From Spirochaetaceae bacterium (GTDB lineage Bacteria > Spirochaetota > Spirochaetia > JABEVK01), in NCBI GenBank assembly GCA_023265735.1, contig JAHFSN010000176.1:1-5376 (forward strand): 5,376 nt of DNA, written 5' to 3'. Position 1 is the first letter of the stretch; every line of letters begins with the position of its first letter. The notes beneath the pieces are model-generated. The model did not search any database. It had not been told where the DNA came from and saw only the letters and a list, made by a program, of their open reading frames with translations. The translations under genes were made by a program, and so were the position numbers. Below, piece after piece: positions 1 through 5,376 of the stretch.

Positions 1-3000
1 GTGATCAACCGGAACAACCGCCTTAAGAGGCTCATTGCCCTCAACGCACCGGACATCATCATCCGGAACGAGAAGCGCATGCTCCAAGAAGCCGTTGACG
101 CCCTCTTCGACAACTCGAAGAAGAAGAAGGTGGTGAAGGGCGCCTCCAACCGGCCCCTCAAATCCCTGTCCGACCTCCTCAAGGGCAAGCAGGGCCGGTT
201 CCGCCAGAACCTCCTCGGAAAGCGCGTCGACTATTCGGGCCGCTCGGTCATCGTGGTCGGCCCCGAACTGAAGCTCCACCAGTGCGGGCTCCCCGCCAAG
301 ATGGCCCTGGAACTCTACAAGCCCTTCATCATGAAGAAGCTCGTGGAGAAGGACGTGGTCTACAACATCAAGAAGGCCAAGACCCTCGTCGAGCAAGAGA
401 CCGAGGAAGTCTGGGCCATCCTCGACGAAGTGGTCAAAGAGCACCCCGTCCTCCTCAACCGCGCCCCGACCCTCCACCGCCTCGGCATCCAGGCTTTCGA
501 GCCCGTCCTGGTCGAAGGGAAGGCCATCAAGCTCCACCCCCTGGTTTGCCACGCGTACAACGCCGACTTCGACGGTGACCAGATGGCCGTCCACGTGCCC
601 CTGACCCAGGCCGCCCAGATCGAGTGCTGGACCCTGATGCTGGCCCCGAACAACCTGCTCAACCCCGCCAACGGCACGCCTATTGTGTTCCCCTCCCAGG
701 ACATGGTGCTCGGCATCAACTACATGACCCGGTCCATGAAGGGCGCCAAAGGTACTGGCAAGCTGTACTCCAGCCTCGACGAGGTCCAGATGGCCGTCGA
801 AGCTGGGGCGCTGCACTACCAGGCGCCAATTTTCTGCAAGCACCGCAAGACCGGCGACAAGTACATCGAGACCACCGCGGGCCGGCTCATCCTCAACGAC
901 GAGCTCCCTGACGAGATCGAGTACGTCAACGAGGCCCTGGGCGACAAGCAGCTCAAGGTGTTCATCGCCAAGATCTACGCCAAGCACGGCCCCTACCTGA
1001 CGGTGCGCATGCTCGACATCGTGAAGAACATGGGCTTCCGCTACGCCACGATTTTCGGGGCGTCGATCGGTCTGGCCGACGTGGTCATCCCCACCGAGAA
1101 GACGGTCCTCATCAAGACGGCCAACGAAGAAGTGGCCAAGATCCAGCGCCAGTACCTCGACGGCGTCATCACCGGGGAAGAACGCTACAACAAGGTCGTC
1201 GACACCTGGTCCAAGACCAACGACGAGCTGACCGACGTGATGATGAAGACCCTCAAGGAAGACAAGGGCGGCTTCAACGCCATCTACATGATGGCCGACT
1301 CCGGGGCCCGCGGTTCCAAGAACCAGATCCGGCAGCTGGCCGGTATGCGAGGACTGATGGCCAAGCCTTCGGGCGACATCATCGAGTTGCCCATCCGGTC
1401 GAACTTCAAGGAAGGCCTCTCGGTCATCGAGTTCTTCATCTCCACCAACGGTGCCCGTAAGGGTCTGGCCGACACCGCCATGAAGACGGCCGACGCCGGC
1501 TATCTGACCCGGCGTCTGGTCGACATCAGCCAGGACGTGGTCGTCAACGAAGAGGATTGCGGGACCATCAACGGAATCGACATCAGCGCCATCAAGGACG
1601 GCGAGGAAATCCGGGAACGGCTTTCCGAGCGCATTGGCGGCCGCTACACCCTCGAACGGGTGAAGCACCCCATCACGGGCGAGATCATCGTCGACGTCAA
1701 CGAAGAGATCAGCAACGATAAGGCCGAGGCCATCGAAGAACTGGGCATCGAGTCGGTGAGGGTCCGGTCGGTCCTCACTTGCGAGGCCAAACACGGCGTC
1801 TGCCAGCGCTGCTACGGGCGCAACCTGGCCAACAATCGCGGCGTCAACATCGGCGAGTCGGTGGGCATCATCGCCGCCCAGTCCATCGGGCAACCCGGTA
1901 CCCAGCTGACCATGCGTACGTTCCACATCGGTGGTGTCGCCACCAAGGGCGCCGAAGAGAACAAGACCGTCCTCAAGTACCCCGTCATCATCAAGGAGCT
2001 CAAGGTCAGCTCTGTGGTCCAGTCTGACGGCAGCCTCCTGACCACCCGCAAGGGCAGCCTCACCGTCTCCAAGGTGTTCGAAAGCCTGGAAGTCGGCACC
2101 GGCGAGAAAGTCCTCGTCACCGAGGGCCAGAAGGTCATCGAGGGCTCGCCCCTCATCGAGCGCAAGGGCGCCACGGTGACGAGCAAGCACATCGCCTACG
2201 TCCACCTCAAGGACAAGCGCGTGTTCCTGGTCAGTCAGGACATGAAGGTCGACATCCGCAACGGCTCCACCCTGTTCATCAAGGTCGGTGACGTGGTGGG
2301 TGCCAACGAGACCATGGCCACCTTCGACCAGTTCGCCGAGCCCATCATCGCCGAAGCCACCGGTGTGATCCGGTTCAAGGACATCATCCTCGGGACCACC
2401 CTGAAGGAAGAAGTGAACCCCGACACCGGCAACATCGAGCGCAAGATCACCGACTACGCCCTCGAAGAGCTCGACCCGGCCATCCACATCGTCGACGAGA
2501 AGGACCCGGACAACATCCTGGCGTCCTACGTTCTTCCCGGTGGCGCCTACCTGTCCATCGACGACGGCGTGAAGGTCCGGGCGGGGACGACCCTGGCAAA
2601 GCTCCTCAAGGAATCGGGCAAGACCCAGGACATCACCGGTGGTCTCCCCCGGGTCCAGGAACTCTTCGAAGCCCGTCACCCCAAGAACGCCGCTGTCCTC
2701 GCGAAGATCGGGGGAACCGTGAGGTTCAAGCCCATCAGCAAGGGCAAGCGCACCATTGAAGTGGAAGATCCGTACGGCGGCATCCACGTTCACAAGGTGC
2801 CCGTGGGCAAGATGCTCCTCGTCCGCGACGGTGACCCGGTGGAAGCCGGCGAACCCCTGTGCGACGGCACCACCGACCCCCACGACGTCCTCGAGGTCCT
2901 GGGAGAGAACGCTCTCCAAGGCTTCCTGGTGAACGAAGTGCAGGGCATCTACCGGCTCCAGGGTGTGAAGATCGACGACAAGCACATTGGAATCATCATT

Positions 3001-3483
3001 CGCCAGATGATGCGGAAGGTGGAAATCATGGAAGTGGGTGACACCAAGTTCATCTACGGCCAGTCCGTCGACAAGTACAGCTTCAACCGCGAGAACGAGC
3101 GCATCTACCGGGAAGGCGGCCAGCCGGCCGTCGGTCGGCCCCTGCTCCTCGGCATCACCCGGGCGTCGCTGAACATCGAGTCCTTCATCTCGGCCGCGTC
3201 GTTCCAAGAGACCACCAAGGTTCTCACCAACGCCGCCATCGCGGGCAAGGTCGATGAGCTGCGGGGCCTCAAGGAGAACGTGATCATCGGTCACCTCATC
3301 CCAGCGGGCACCGGCATGAAGAAGTACAAGAACCTCCGTCTGTTTGACCAGAACCGAGAGGACCTGGACGCCCACATCGCCGAAATCCTCGAGGCCCGGC
3401 GCCGCGAGAAGGAACTCCTGGCTCAAGAGGAGATCCGCAAGGCGGCGATGGCTATGGAGGAGGAAGTCGACGACGACGAGTGA
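1..3483 (+). CDS. rpoC: DNA-directed RNA polymerase subunit beta' (5'-truncated by the window)
   Basis: Catalytic subunit of RNA polymerase, which forms the active centre together with beta. The reading frame is open from base 1 to TGA 3481-3483. Residue 1 aligns near E. coli residue 272, so the N-terminal zinc ribbon and most of the clamp lie upstream, and the GTG at base 1 is an internal Val codon. Visible parts, in window residues: sigma-binding clamp-helix tip (from 1), NLLGKRVDYSGRS (70-82), NRAPTLHR (153-160), catalytic NADFDGD (187-193; Mg-binding Asp 189, 191, 193), F-loop region MMADSGARGS (430-439), bridge helix (about 475-510), zinc-site Cys 520, 594, 601 and 604, and trigger helix with Gln635, Met638, Arg639 and His642. 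A long insertion (about 649-873) splits the trigger loop before DITGGLPRV (877-885). A charged 55-residue tail ends in DDDE. Residue 631 is Gln where Glu is nearly invariant. Identification is certain. Confidence 0.99.
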   Translation: MINRNNRLKRLIALNAPDIIIRNEKRMLQEAVDALFDNSKKKKVVKGASNRPLKSLSDLLKGKQGRFRQNLLGKRVDYSGRSVIVVGPELKLHQCGLPAKMALELYKPFIMKKLVEKDVVYNIKKAKTLVEQETEEVWAILDEVVKEHPVLLNRAPTLHRLGIQAFEPVLVEGKAIKLHPLVCHAYNADFDGDQMAVHVPLTQAAQIECWTLMLAPNNLLNPANGTPIVFPSQDMVLGINYMTRSMKGAKGTGKLYSSLDEVQMAVEAGALHYQAPIFCKHRKTGDKYIETTAGRLILNDELPDEIEYVNEALGDKQLKVFIAKIYAKHGPYLTVRMLDIVKNMGFRYATIFGASIGLADVVIPTEKTVLIKTANEEVAKIQRQYLDGVITGEERYNKVVDTWSKTNDELTDVMMKTLKEDKGGFNAIYMMADSGARGSKNQIRQLAGMRGLMAKPSGDIIELPIRSNFKEGLSVIEFFISTNGARKGLADTAMKTADAGYLTRRLVDISQDVVVNEEDCGTINGIDISAIKDGEEIRERLSERIGGRYTLERVKHPITGEIIVDVNEEISNDKAEAIEELGIESVRVRSVLTCEAKHGVCQRCYGRNLANNRGVNIGESVGIIAAQSIGQPGTQLTMRTFHIGGVATKGAEENKTVLKYPVIIKELKVSSVVQSDGSLLTTRKGSLTVSKVFESLEVGTGEKVLVTEGQKVIEGSPLIERKGATVTSKHIAYVHLKDKRVFLVSQDMKVDIRNGSTLFIKVGDVVGANETMATFDQFAEPIIAEATGVIRFKDIILGTTLKEEVNPDTGNIERKITDYALEELDPAIHIVDEKDPDNILASYVLPGGAYLSIDDGVKVRAGTTLAKLLKESGKTQDITGGLPRVQELFEARHPKNAAVLAKIGGTVRFKPISKGKRTIEVEDPYGGIHVHKVPVGKMLLVRDGDPVEAGEPLCDGTTDPHDVLEVLGENALQGFLVNEVQGIYRLQGVKIDDKHIGIIIRQMMRKVEIMEVGDTKFIYGQSVDKYSFNRENERIYREGGQPAVGRPLLLGITRASLNIESFISAASFQETTKVLTNAAIAGKVDELRGLKENVIIGHLIPAGTGMKKYKNLRLFDQNREDLDAHIAEILEARRREKELLAQEEIRKAAMAMEEEVDDDE

Positions 3484-3503
3484 TTTCCGCCCTGAGCTAC
3501 TGC

Positions 3504-3599
3504 GGCGGGACTCGGCTTCGCCTCGACCTTGGAGAAATCCTCACGTGTCAAAGACACGCTCCGGTTTCTCCTGCGGTCTCGGCTTTGCCGACTCCCGTC
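3504..3599. repeat. 96-bp imperfect palindrome downstream of rpoC
   Basis: The two halves pair almost end to end around a centre at 3551. The core is CGTGTC (3544-3549) with GACACG (3553-3558) across an AAA loop. Next comes GGAGAAA (3531-3537) with TTTCTCC (3565-3571), plus two further CC/GG pairs. Outside that, 3504-3528 pairs with 3575-3599, broken by small mismatched patches. The right outer arm can also fold alone as TCGGC-TTT-GCCGA (3579-3591), so branched or cruciform folds are possible. It starts 20 bp after the rpoC stop and has no T-tract. It could be a dispersed palindromic (REP-like) element or a 3'-end stabilising structure of rpoC mRNA. The pairing is read directly; the role is inferred. 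Confidence 0.7.
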
Positions 3600-3656
3600 C
3601 TCGCTACGCTCAGGACGAAAATCCAGAAGTTGAATCGATTTCCGGATCTCTGGATT
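3596..3656 (+). other. Two further stem-loops in the rpoC-rpsL gap
   Basis: The first is CGTCCT (3596-3601) pairing with AGGACG (3612-3617) across a 10-nt loop that contains GCTACGC. The second is AATCCAGA (3620-3627) pairing perfectly with TCTGGATT (3649-3656) across a 21-nt loop that contains the palindrome AATCGATT. Neither is followed by a T-run, so neither looks like a standard intrinsic terminator. Both abut the large palindrome and may belong to the same repeat cluster. Confidence 0.5.
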
Positions 3657-3657
3657 C

Positions 3658-3693
3658 GGCTGCGCCTCTCCTTTTTGGGGGAGGGGTTGCGCC
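3658..3693 (+). terminator. GC-rich hairpin, possible rpoC terminator
   Basis: GGC and GC (3658-3663) pair with GC and GCC (3689-3693), and CCTCTCC (3665-3671) pairs with GGGAGGGG-type sequence (3680-3686), with G-T wobbles and a bulged T. The loop is T- and G-rich (3672-3679). It is stable, but the following bases are mixed T/G (GTGATTGTCTG) and not a T-run. It is therefore only a weak candidate for ending the rpoC transcript, which has no better standard terminator before the likely rpsL promoter. Confidence 0.3.
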
Positions 3694-3716
3694 GTGATTG
3701 TCTGTTGTGTTAAATT
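3687..3716 (+). promoter_or_regulatory. Possible sigma70-type promoter for rpsL-rpsG
   Basis: TTGCGC (3687-3692), a 17-bp spacer and TTAAAT (3710-3715) give a -35/-10 pair matching consensus at 3 and 4 of 6 positions. An alternative -10, TAAATT (3711-3716), has an extended TG (3708-3709). Transcription would start near 3722 and give an rpsL leader of about 87 nt. The local AT-richness inside a GC-rich genome supports it. The -35 overlaps the upstream hairpin. Read-through from rpoC is the alternative source of rpsL mRNA. Confidence 0.35.
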
Positions 3717-3726
3717 GTTCCGCATT

Positions 3727-3744
3727 CTTTTGGGAAACCAAAGG
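3727..3744 (+). other. GAAA-tetraloop hairpin in the rpsL leader
   Basis: CTTTTGG (3727-3733) pairs with CCAAAGG (3738-3744) across a GAAA loop, with one T-G wobble. A GNRA loop on a 7-bp stem is a stable fold in RNA. It would sit close to the 5' end of a transcript started at the proposed promoter, so it may protect the mRNA or take part in leader control. Confidence 0.5.
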
Positions 3745-3755
3745 GTTCTGCGAGG

Positions 3756-3787
3756 GGAGGGCCGTGTTCTTGGTCCTCCAAGTTTTT
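3756..3787 (+). terminator. Terminator-like (attenuator?) hairpin just before rpsL
   Basis: GGAGGGCC (3756-3763) pairs with GGTCCTCC (3772-3779), 8 bp with one G-T wobble and an 8-nt loop. Three bases later comes a run of five T (3783-3787). The stem-plus-T-run layout matches an intrinsic terminator, although the T-run is short and slightly displaced. Placed only 21 nt before the rpsL ATG, it would either end transcripts arriving from rpoC or act as an attenuator within the rpsL leader. Confidence 0.4.
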
Positions 3788-3793
3788 GATTAG
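3764..3793 (+). CDS. Possible 9-codon leader ORF upstream of rpsL
   Basis: A GTG at 3764 opens a 9-residue reading frame (M/V-FLVLQVFD) that ends at TAG 3791-3793. A purine-rich GAGGGG (3752-3757) lies 6 nt upstream as a possible ribosome-binding site. The stop codon overlaps the start of the rpsL Shine-Dalgarno sequence, and the ORF runs through the terminator-like hairpin. A translating ribosome would therefore open that stem and arrive next to the rpsL start. The arrangement is suggestive of attenuation or translational coupling, but an ORF this short can occur by chance and it uses a GTG start. No known leader peptide is recognised. Confidence 0.2.
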   Translation: MFLVLQVFD

Positions 3794-3799
3794 GGAGAG
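3792..3799 (+). promoter_or_regulatory. Ribosome-binding site of rpsL
   Basis: AGGGAGAG lies 9 nt upstream of the ATG at 3809. It supports that start, which also gives the usual S12 N terminus (MPTINQLVR). Confidence 0.8.
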
Positions 3800-3808
3800 T
3801 TTCTTTCT

Positions 3809-4182
<374 letters not shown>

Positions 4183-4183
<1 letters not shown>

Positions 4184-4189
4184 GGAGGT
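4183..4189 (+). promoter_or_regulatory. Strong ribosome-binding site of rpsG overlapping the rpsL stop
   Basis: AGGAGGT, a near-perfect anti-16S match, lies 6 nt before the rpsG ATG. Its first A is the last base of the rpsL TGA. Termination on rpsL thus leaves a ribosome on the rpsG start region, which favours translational coupling. Confidence 0.9.
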
Positions 4190-4195
4190 TAGTCC

Positions 4196-4669
4196 ATGCC
4201 CCGTAAAACATACGAAGCCAACCGGGCTCTCCAGCCCGACCCCATCCACCACTCGGTGGTCGTGGCGAAGTTCATTCGCCGCATGATGTTCAACGGTCAG
4301 TTGATGACCTCGTCGAACATCCTCACCGAGGCCTTCGGTATTCTGAAGGAGAAGTCCGGCCGGGAACCGCTCGAAGTGTTCCTGAAGGCTCTCGACAACG
4401 TGAAGCCGATGGTGGAAGTGAAGTCTCGCCGCGTGGGTGGATCCACCTACCAGGTGCCCATCGAAGTCCGTGAAAGCCGCCGCGAAGCCCTGTCTCATCG
4501 CTGGGTGATCGCCGCGTCGCGGTCCCGGTCGGGCAAGTCCATGAGCGAAAAGCTGGCTGCCGAACTGTTCGACGCCTTCAACAACACGGGCAACGCCTTC
4601 AAGAAGAAGGAAGACACCCACCGGATGGCGGAAGCCAACAAGGCGTTCAGTCACTACAGCAAGTTCTAG
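4196..4669 (+). CDS. rpsG: 30S ribosomal protein S7
   Basis: Primary-binding protein that nucleates assembly of the 16S rRNA 3' major domain (30S head) and lies near the E site. The 157-residue length is typical. Conserved stretches include MPRK at the start, PDP (14-16), AKFI (24-27), the family hallmark VEVKSRRVGGSTYQVPIEVR (20 residues in mid-protein) and the C-terminal KKKEDTHRMAEANKAFSHY. The N-terminal signature is unusual: the common DGKKSTAE reads NGQLMTSS here (33-40), so the two Lys after the Gly are Gln35 and Leu36. The start is fixed by the strong ribosome-binding site. In the classic str operon fusA would follow; here a terminator does. Identification is certain. Confidence 0.98.
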   Translation: MPRKTYEANRALQPDPIHHSVVVAKFIRRMMFNGQLMTSSNILTEAFGILKEKSGREPLEVFLKALDNVKPMVEVKSRRVGGSTYQVPIEVRESRREALSHRWVIAASRSRSGKSMSEKLAAELFDAFNNTGNAFKKKEDTHRMAEANKAFSHYSKF

Positions 4670-4670
4670 A

Positions 4671-4723
4671 CGAATTGCCCCATGGGCAAATCGCCTTGGA
4701 GTTTCGATGTGCGGAACTCCAAG
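4671..4723 (+). other. Two tandem stem-loops directly after rpsG
   Basis: The first is CGA-A-TTGCCC (4671-4680) pairing with GGGCAA-A-TCG (4684-4693), with one A/A mismatch and a 3-nt CAT loop. It begins two bases after the rpsG stop codon's first two bases' codon ends. The second is CTTGGAGTT (4695-4703) pairing perfectly with AACTCCAAG (4715-4723), extendable by two pairs. Neither has a T-tract. They precede the intrinsic terminator and may shield the 3' end of the rpsL-rpsG mRNA from exonucleases. Confidence 0.6.
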
Positions 4724-4742
4724 CCCTGCACATTTCAGACGA

Positions 4743-4776
4743 CAAAGCCCCCGGTTTTCCGGGGGTTTTGCTTTTT
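4743..4776 (+). terminator. Intrinsic terminator of the rpsL-rpsG unit
   Basis: CAAAGCCCCCGG (4743-4754) pairs with CCGGGGGTTTTG (4759-4770), 12 pairs including one G-T, across a TTTT loop. A T-run (4772-4776) follows after one C. The GC core with flanking A and T tracts is the standard Rho-independent form. It separates rpsL-rpsG from tuf. Confidence 0.9.
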
Positions 4777-4799
4777 GGGGGGAATTCTCGCTGGTGTTG

Positions 4800-4826
4800 T
4801 TGACACCCTGGGAGCGTTCTGATAAT
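4800..4826 (+). promoter_or_regulatory. Probable sigma70-type promoter of tuf
   Basis: A perfect TTGACA (4800-4805) is followed 15 bp later by GATAAT (4821-4826), a 5 of 6 match to the -10 consensus. The spacer is shorter than the optimal 17; TAATGT (4823-4828) would give 17 but matches poorly. It lies just after the rpsG terminator, where a new unit is expected to start. Transcription would begin near 4833, about 336 nt before the tuf start. Confidence 0.6.
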
Positions 4827-4830
4827 GTGC

Positions 4831-5168
4831 TTCGAGTTCGATACCCCTTCGGGGCATGTGAGGCTGGTTCGCCAGGTCTCACCTCTGCCGGAAGGTAGCG
4901 CTCTTTTGGTAAGTTGTGGAGCTCTGCTCCGTCGTTCTCCGTAGGGGAACGATAGCTGGCCTGGTCAAACTGCTTCCTGGTTTCTGAGGGGAAGTAAGTG
5001 ATGGGAAAGTGAACAGCGGTACGAGACGAATAGTTGGCCGCCCGGTCGACGGTCTTTTGCCATGCCTCCGAGGCTCTTCCGGTGGAAAACCGCACTCCTG
5101 TCAGGGGTGCTTCAGTTTGAAACCTAAGGGTTATGGATCTTATTGCGAAATAAGCCAAGGAGGAATTG
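4831..5168 (+). promoter_or_regulatory. Long hairpin-rich leader of tuf, no gene seen
   Basis: No credible ORF and no recognised tRNA are seen here. Local folds are: GTGAG/CTCAC enclosing CTGG-TTCG-CCAG (4858-4882); CTGCC-GGAA-GGTAG (4885-4898); GGAGC/GCTCC (4918-4930); a 10-pair stem with GTA loop (4931-4953); CTTCC/GGAAG (4973-4994); GCACTCCT/AGGGGTGC (5092-5110); and CTTATT-GCGA-AATAAG (5139-5154). A broken long-range helix is possible between 4831-4845 (TTCG, TCG, TACC) and 5018-5030 (GGTA, CGA, CGAA), which would enclose the first five hairpins as a branched domain of about 200 nt. Three stems carry stable TTCG, GGAA or GCGA tetraloops. This fits a structured 5' leader or a separate small RNA. 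I cannot assign it to a known family. Confidence 0.45.
5157..5163 (+). promoter_or_regulatory. Ribosome-binding site of tuf
   Basis: AAGGAGG lies 5 nt before the ATG at 5169 and just after the GCGA-loop hairpin (5139-5154). It fixes the EF-Tu start (MAKENFVRSKPHINVGTIGH). Confidence 0.9.
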
Positions 5169-5376
5169 ATGGCTAAGGAAAACTTCGTCCGATCGAAGCC
5201 CCACATCAATGTTGGTACCATTGGTCACGTTGACCATGGCAAGACCACCCTGACCGCTGCGTTGACGATGTACGGCGCGAAAAAGCACGGCGGCAAGGTC
5301 ATGAAGTATGAGGATATCGACAACGCTCCGGAAGAGAAAGAGCGCGGGATCACCATTAATACGCGGCACGTCGAGT
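5169..5376 (+). CDS. tuf: Elongation factor Tu (3'-truncated by the window)
   Basis: GTPase that brings aminoacyl-tRNA to the ribosomal A site. The first 69 codons are present; the full protein is normally near 395 residues, so domains 2 and 3 and most of the G domain lie outside the window. Visible features are the P-loop GHVDHGKT (19-26), preceded by the classic KPHINVGTIG (10-19), and the switch I segment APEEKERGITINTRHVE (about 53-69), which contains the Thr that senses GTP. Arg66 stands where many EF-Tu proteins have Ala (NTAHVE). It could be one of two tuf copies in the genome. It is preceded by its own likely promoter and a leader of about 336 nt rather than by fusA. Identification is certain. 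Confidence 0.98.
   Translation, partial: MAKENFVRSKPHINVGTIGHVDHGKTTLTAALTMYGAKKHGGKVMKYEDIDNAPEEKERGITINTRHVE

Noticed and set aside
1..3. GTG at the first base as the rpoC start
   Set aside because: The residue aligns inside the clamp helices near E. coli position 272; the gene continues upstream of the window.
3344..3725. Open frames of 77-117 codons over the rpoC end and the gap, both strands
   Set aside because: They overlap rpoC out of frame or run through the palindromes, and no protein family is recognised in them.
4707..4898. 63-codon open frame after rpsG
   Set aside because: It starts inside a hairpin and runs through the intrinsic terminator and the tuf promoter; no ribosome-binding site.
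4858..4910. Resemblance to signal recognition particle RNA (CCGGAAGG)
   Set aside because: Only the GGAA loop and its neighbours match; the flanking conserved bases of the SRP RNA core (AGCAGCC) are absent.
5062..5127. 21-codon ORF (MPPRLFRWKT...) in the tuf leader
   Set aside because: No Shine-Dalgarno sequence before the ATG, and it overlaps several hairpins; likely chance.
5117..5146. Second tuf promoter (TTGAAA then TATTGC)
   Set aside because: The -10 matches at only about 3 of 6 positions with an 18-bp spacer, and it overlaps the GCGA hairpin; far weaker than the site at 4800-4826.
4831..5168. tRNA gene ahead of tuf, as in some bacteria
   Set aside because: A GTTCGAT string at 4836-4842 resembles a T-loop, but no matching T-stem, acceptor stem or anticodon arm can be drawn.

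Overview
The window covers the end of the RNA polymerase gene cluster and the start of the 'str' ribosomal region of a GC-rich bacterium. All genes are on the + strand: rpoC (5' end outside the window), rpsL, rpsG and the first 69 codons of tuf. Codon choice in rpoC is strongly C-ending. The beta' subunit carries a large insertion inside the trigger loop, as in Proteobacteria, Acidobacteriota and related phyla but not in Firmicutes or Actinobacteria. Protein style and gene order suggest an acidobacterium, perhaps of the Holophaga/Geothrix group, but this is a guess from memory and not a computed placement.

Layout: 1-3483 encodes beta' from about E. coli residue 272 to the C terminus. 3484-3808 is a 325-bp gap without a credible ordinary gene. 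It holds a 96-bp imperfect palindrome and several further hairpins, then a possible promoter and a short rpsL leader with a GAAA-loop hairpin, a terminator-like hairpin and a possible 9-codon leader ORF. 3809-4183 is rpsL (S12). 4196-4669 is rpsG (S7), only 12 nt downstream. 4671-4776 holds three consecutive hairpins, the last a textbook intrinsic terminator. 4800-4826 resembles a sigma70-type promoter. About 340 nt of hairpin-rich leader follow, then tuf (EF-Tu) at 5169.

All four genes serve gene expression: transcription (beta'), the decoding centre and head of the 30S subunit (S12, S7), and delivery of aminoacyl-tRNA (EF-Tu). The classic order is rpsL-rpsG-fusA-tuf, but fusA (EF-G) is missing here. 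In its place are a strong terminator, a separate promoter and a long structured leader, so tuf looks uncoupled from the S12/S7 unit.

No clearly new protein system is present. The points most worth a second look are non-coding: the structured tuf leader, the rpsL leader with its mini-ORF over a terminator-like hairpin, and the palindromic element after rpoC. One protein point also stands out: a Glu-to-Gln change in the near-invariant trigger-helix motif of beta'.
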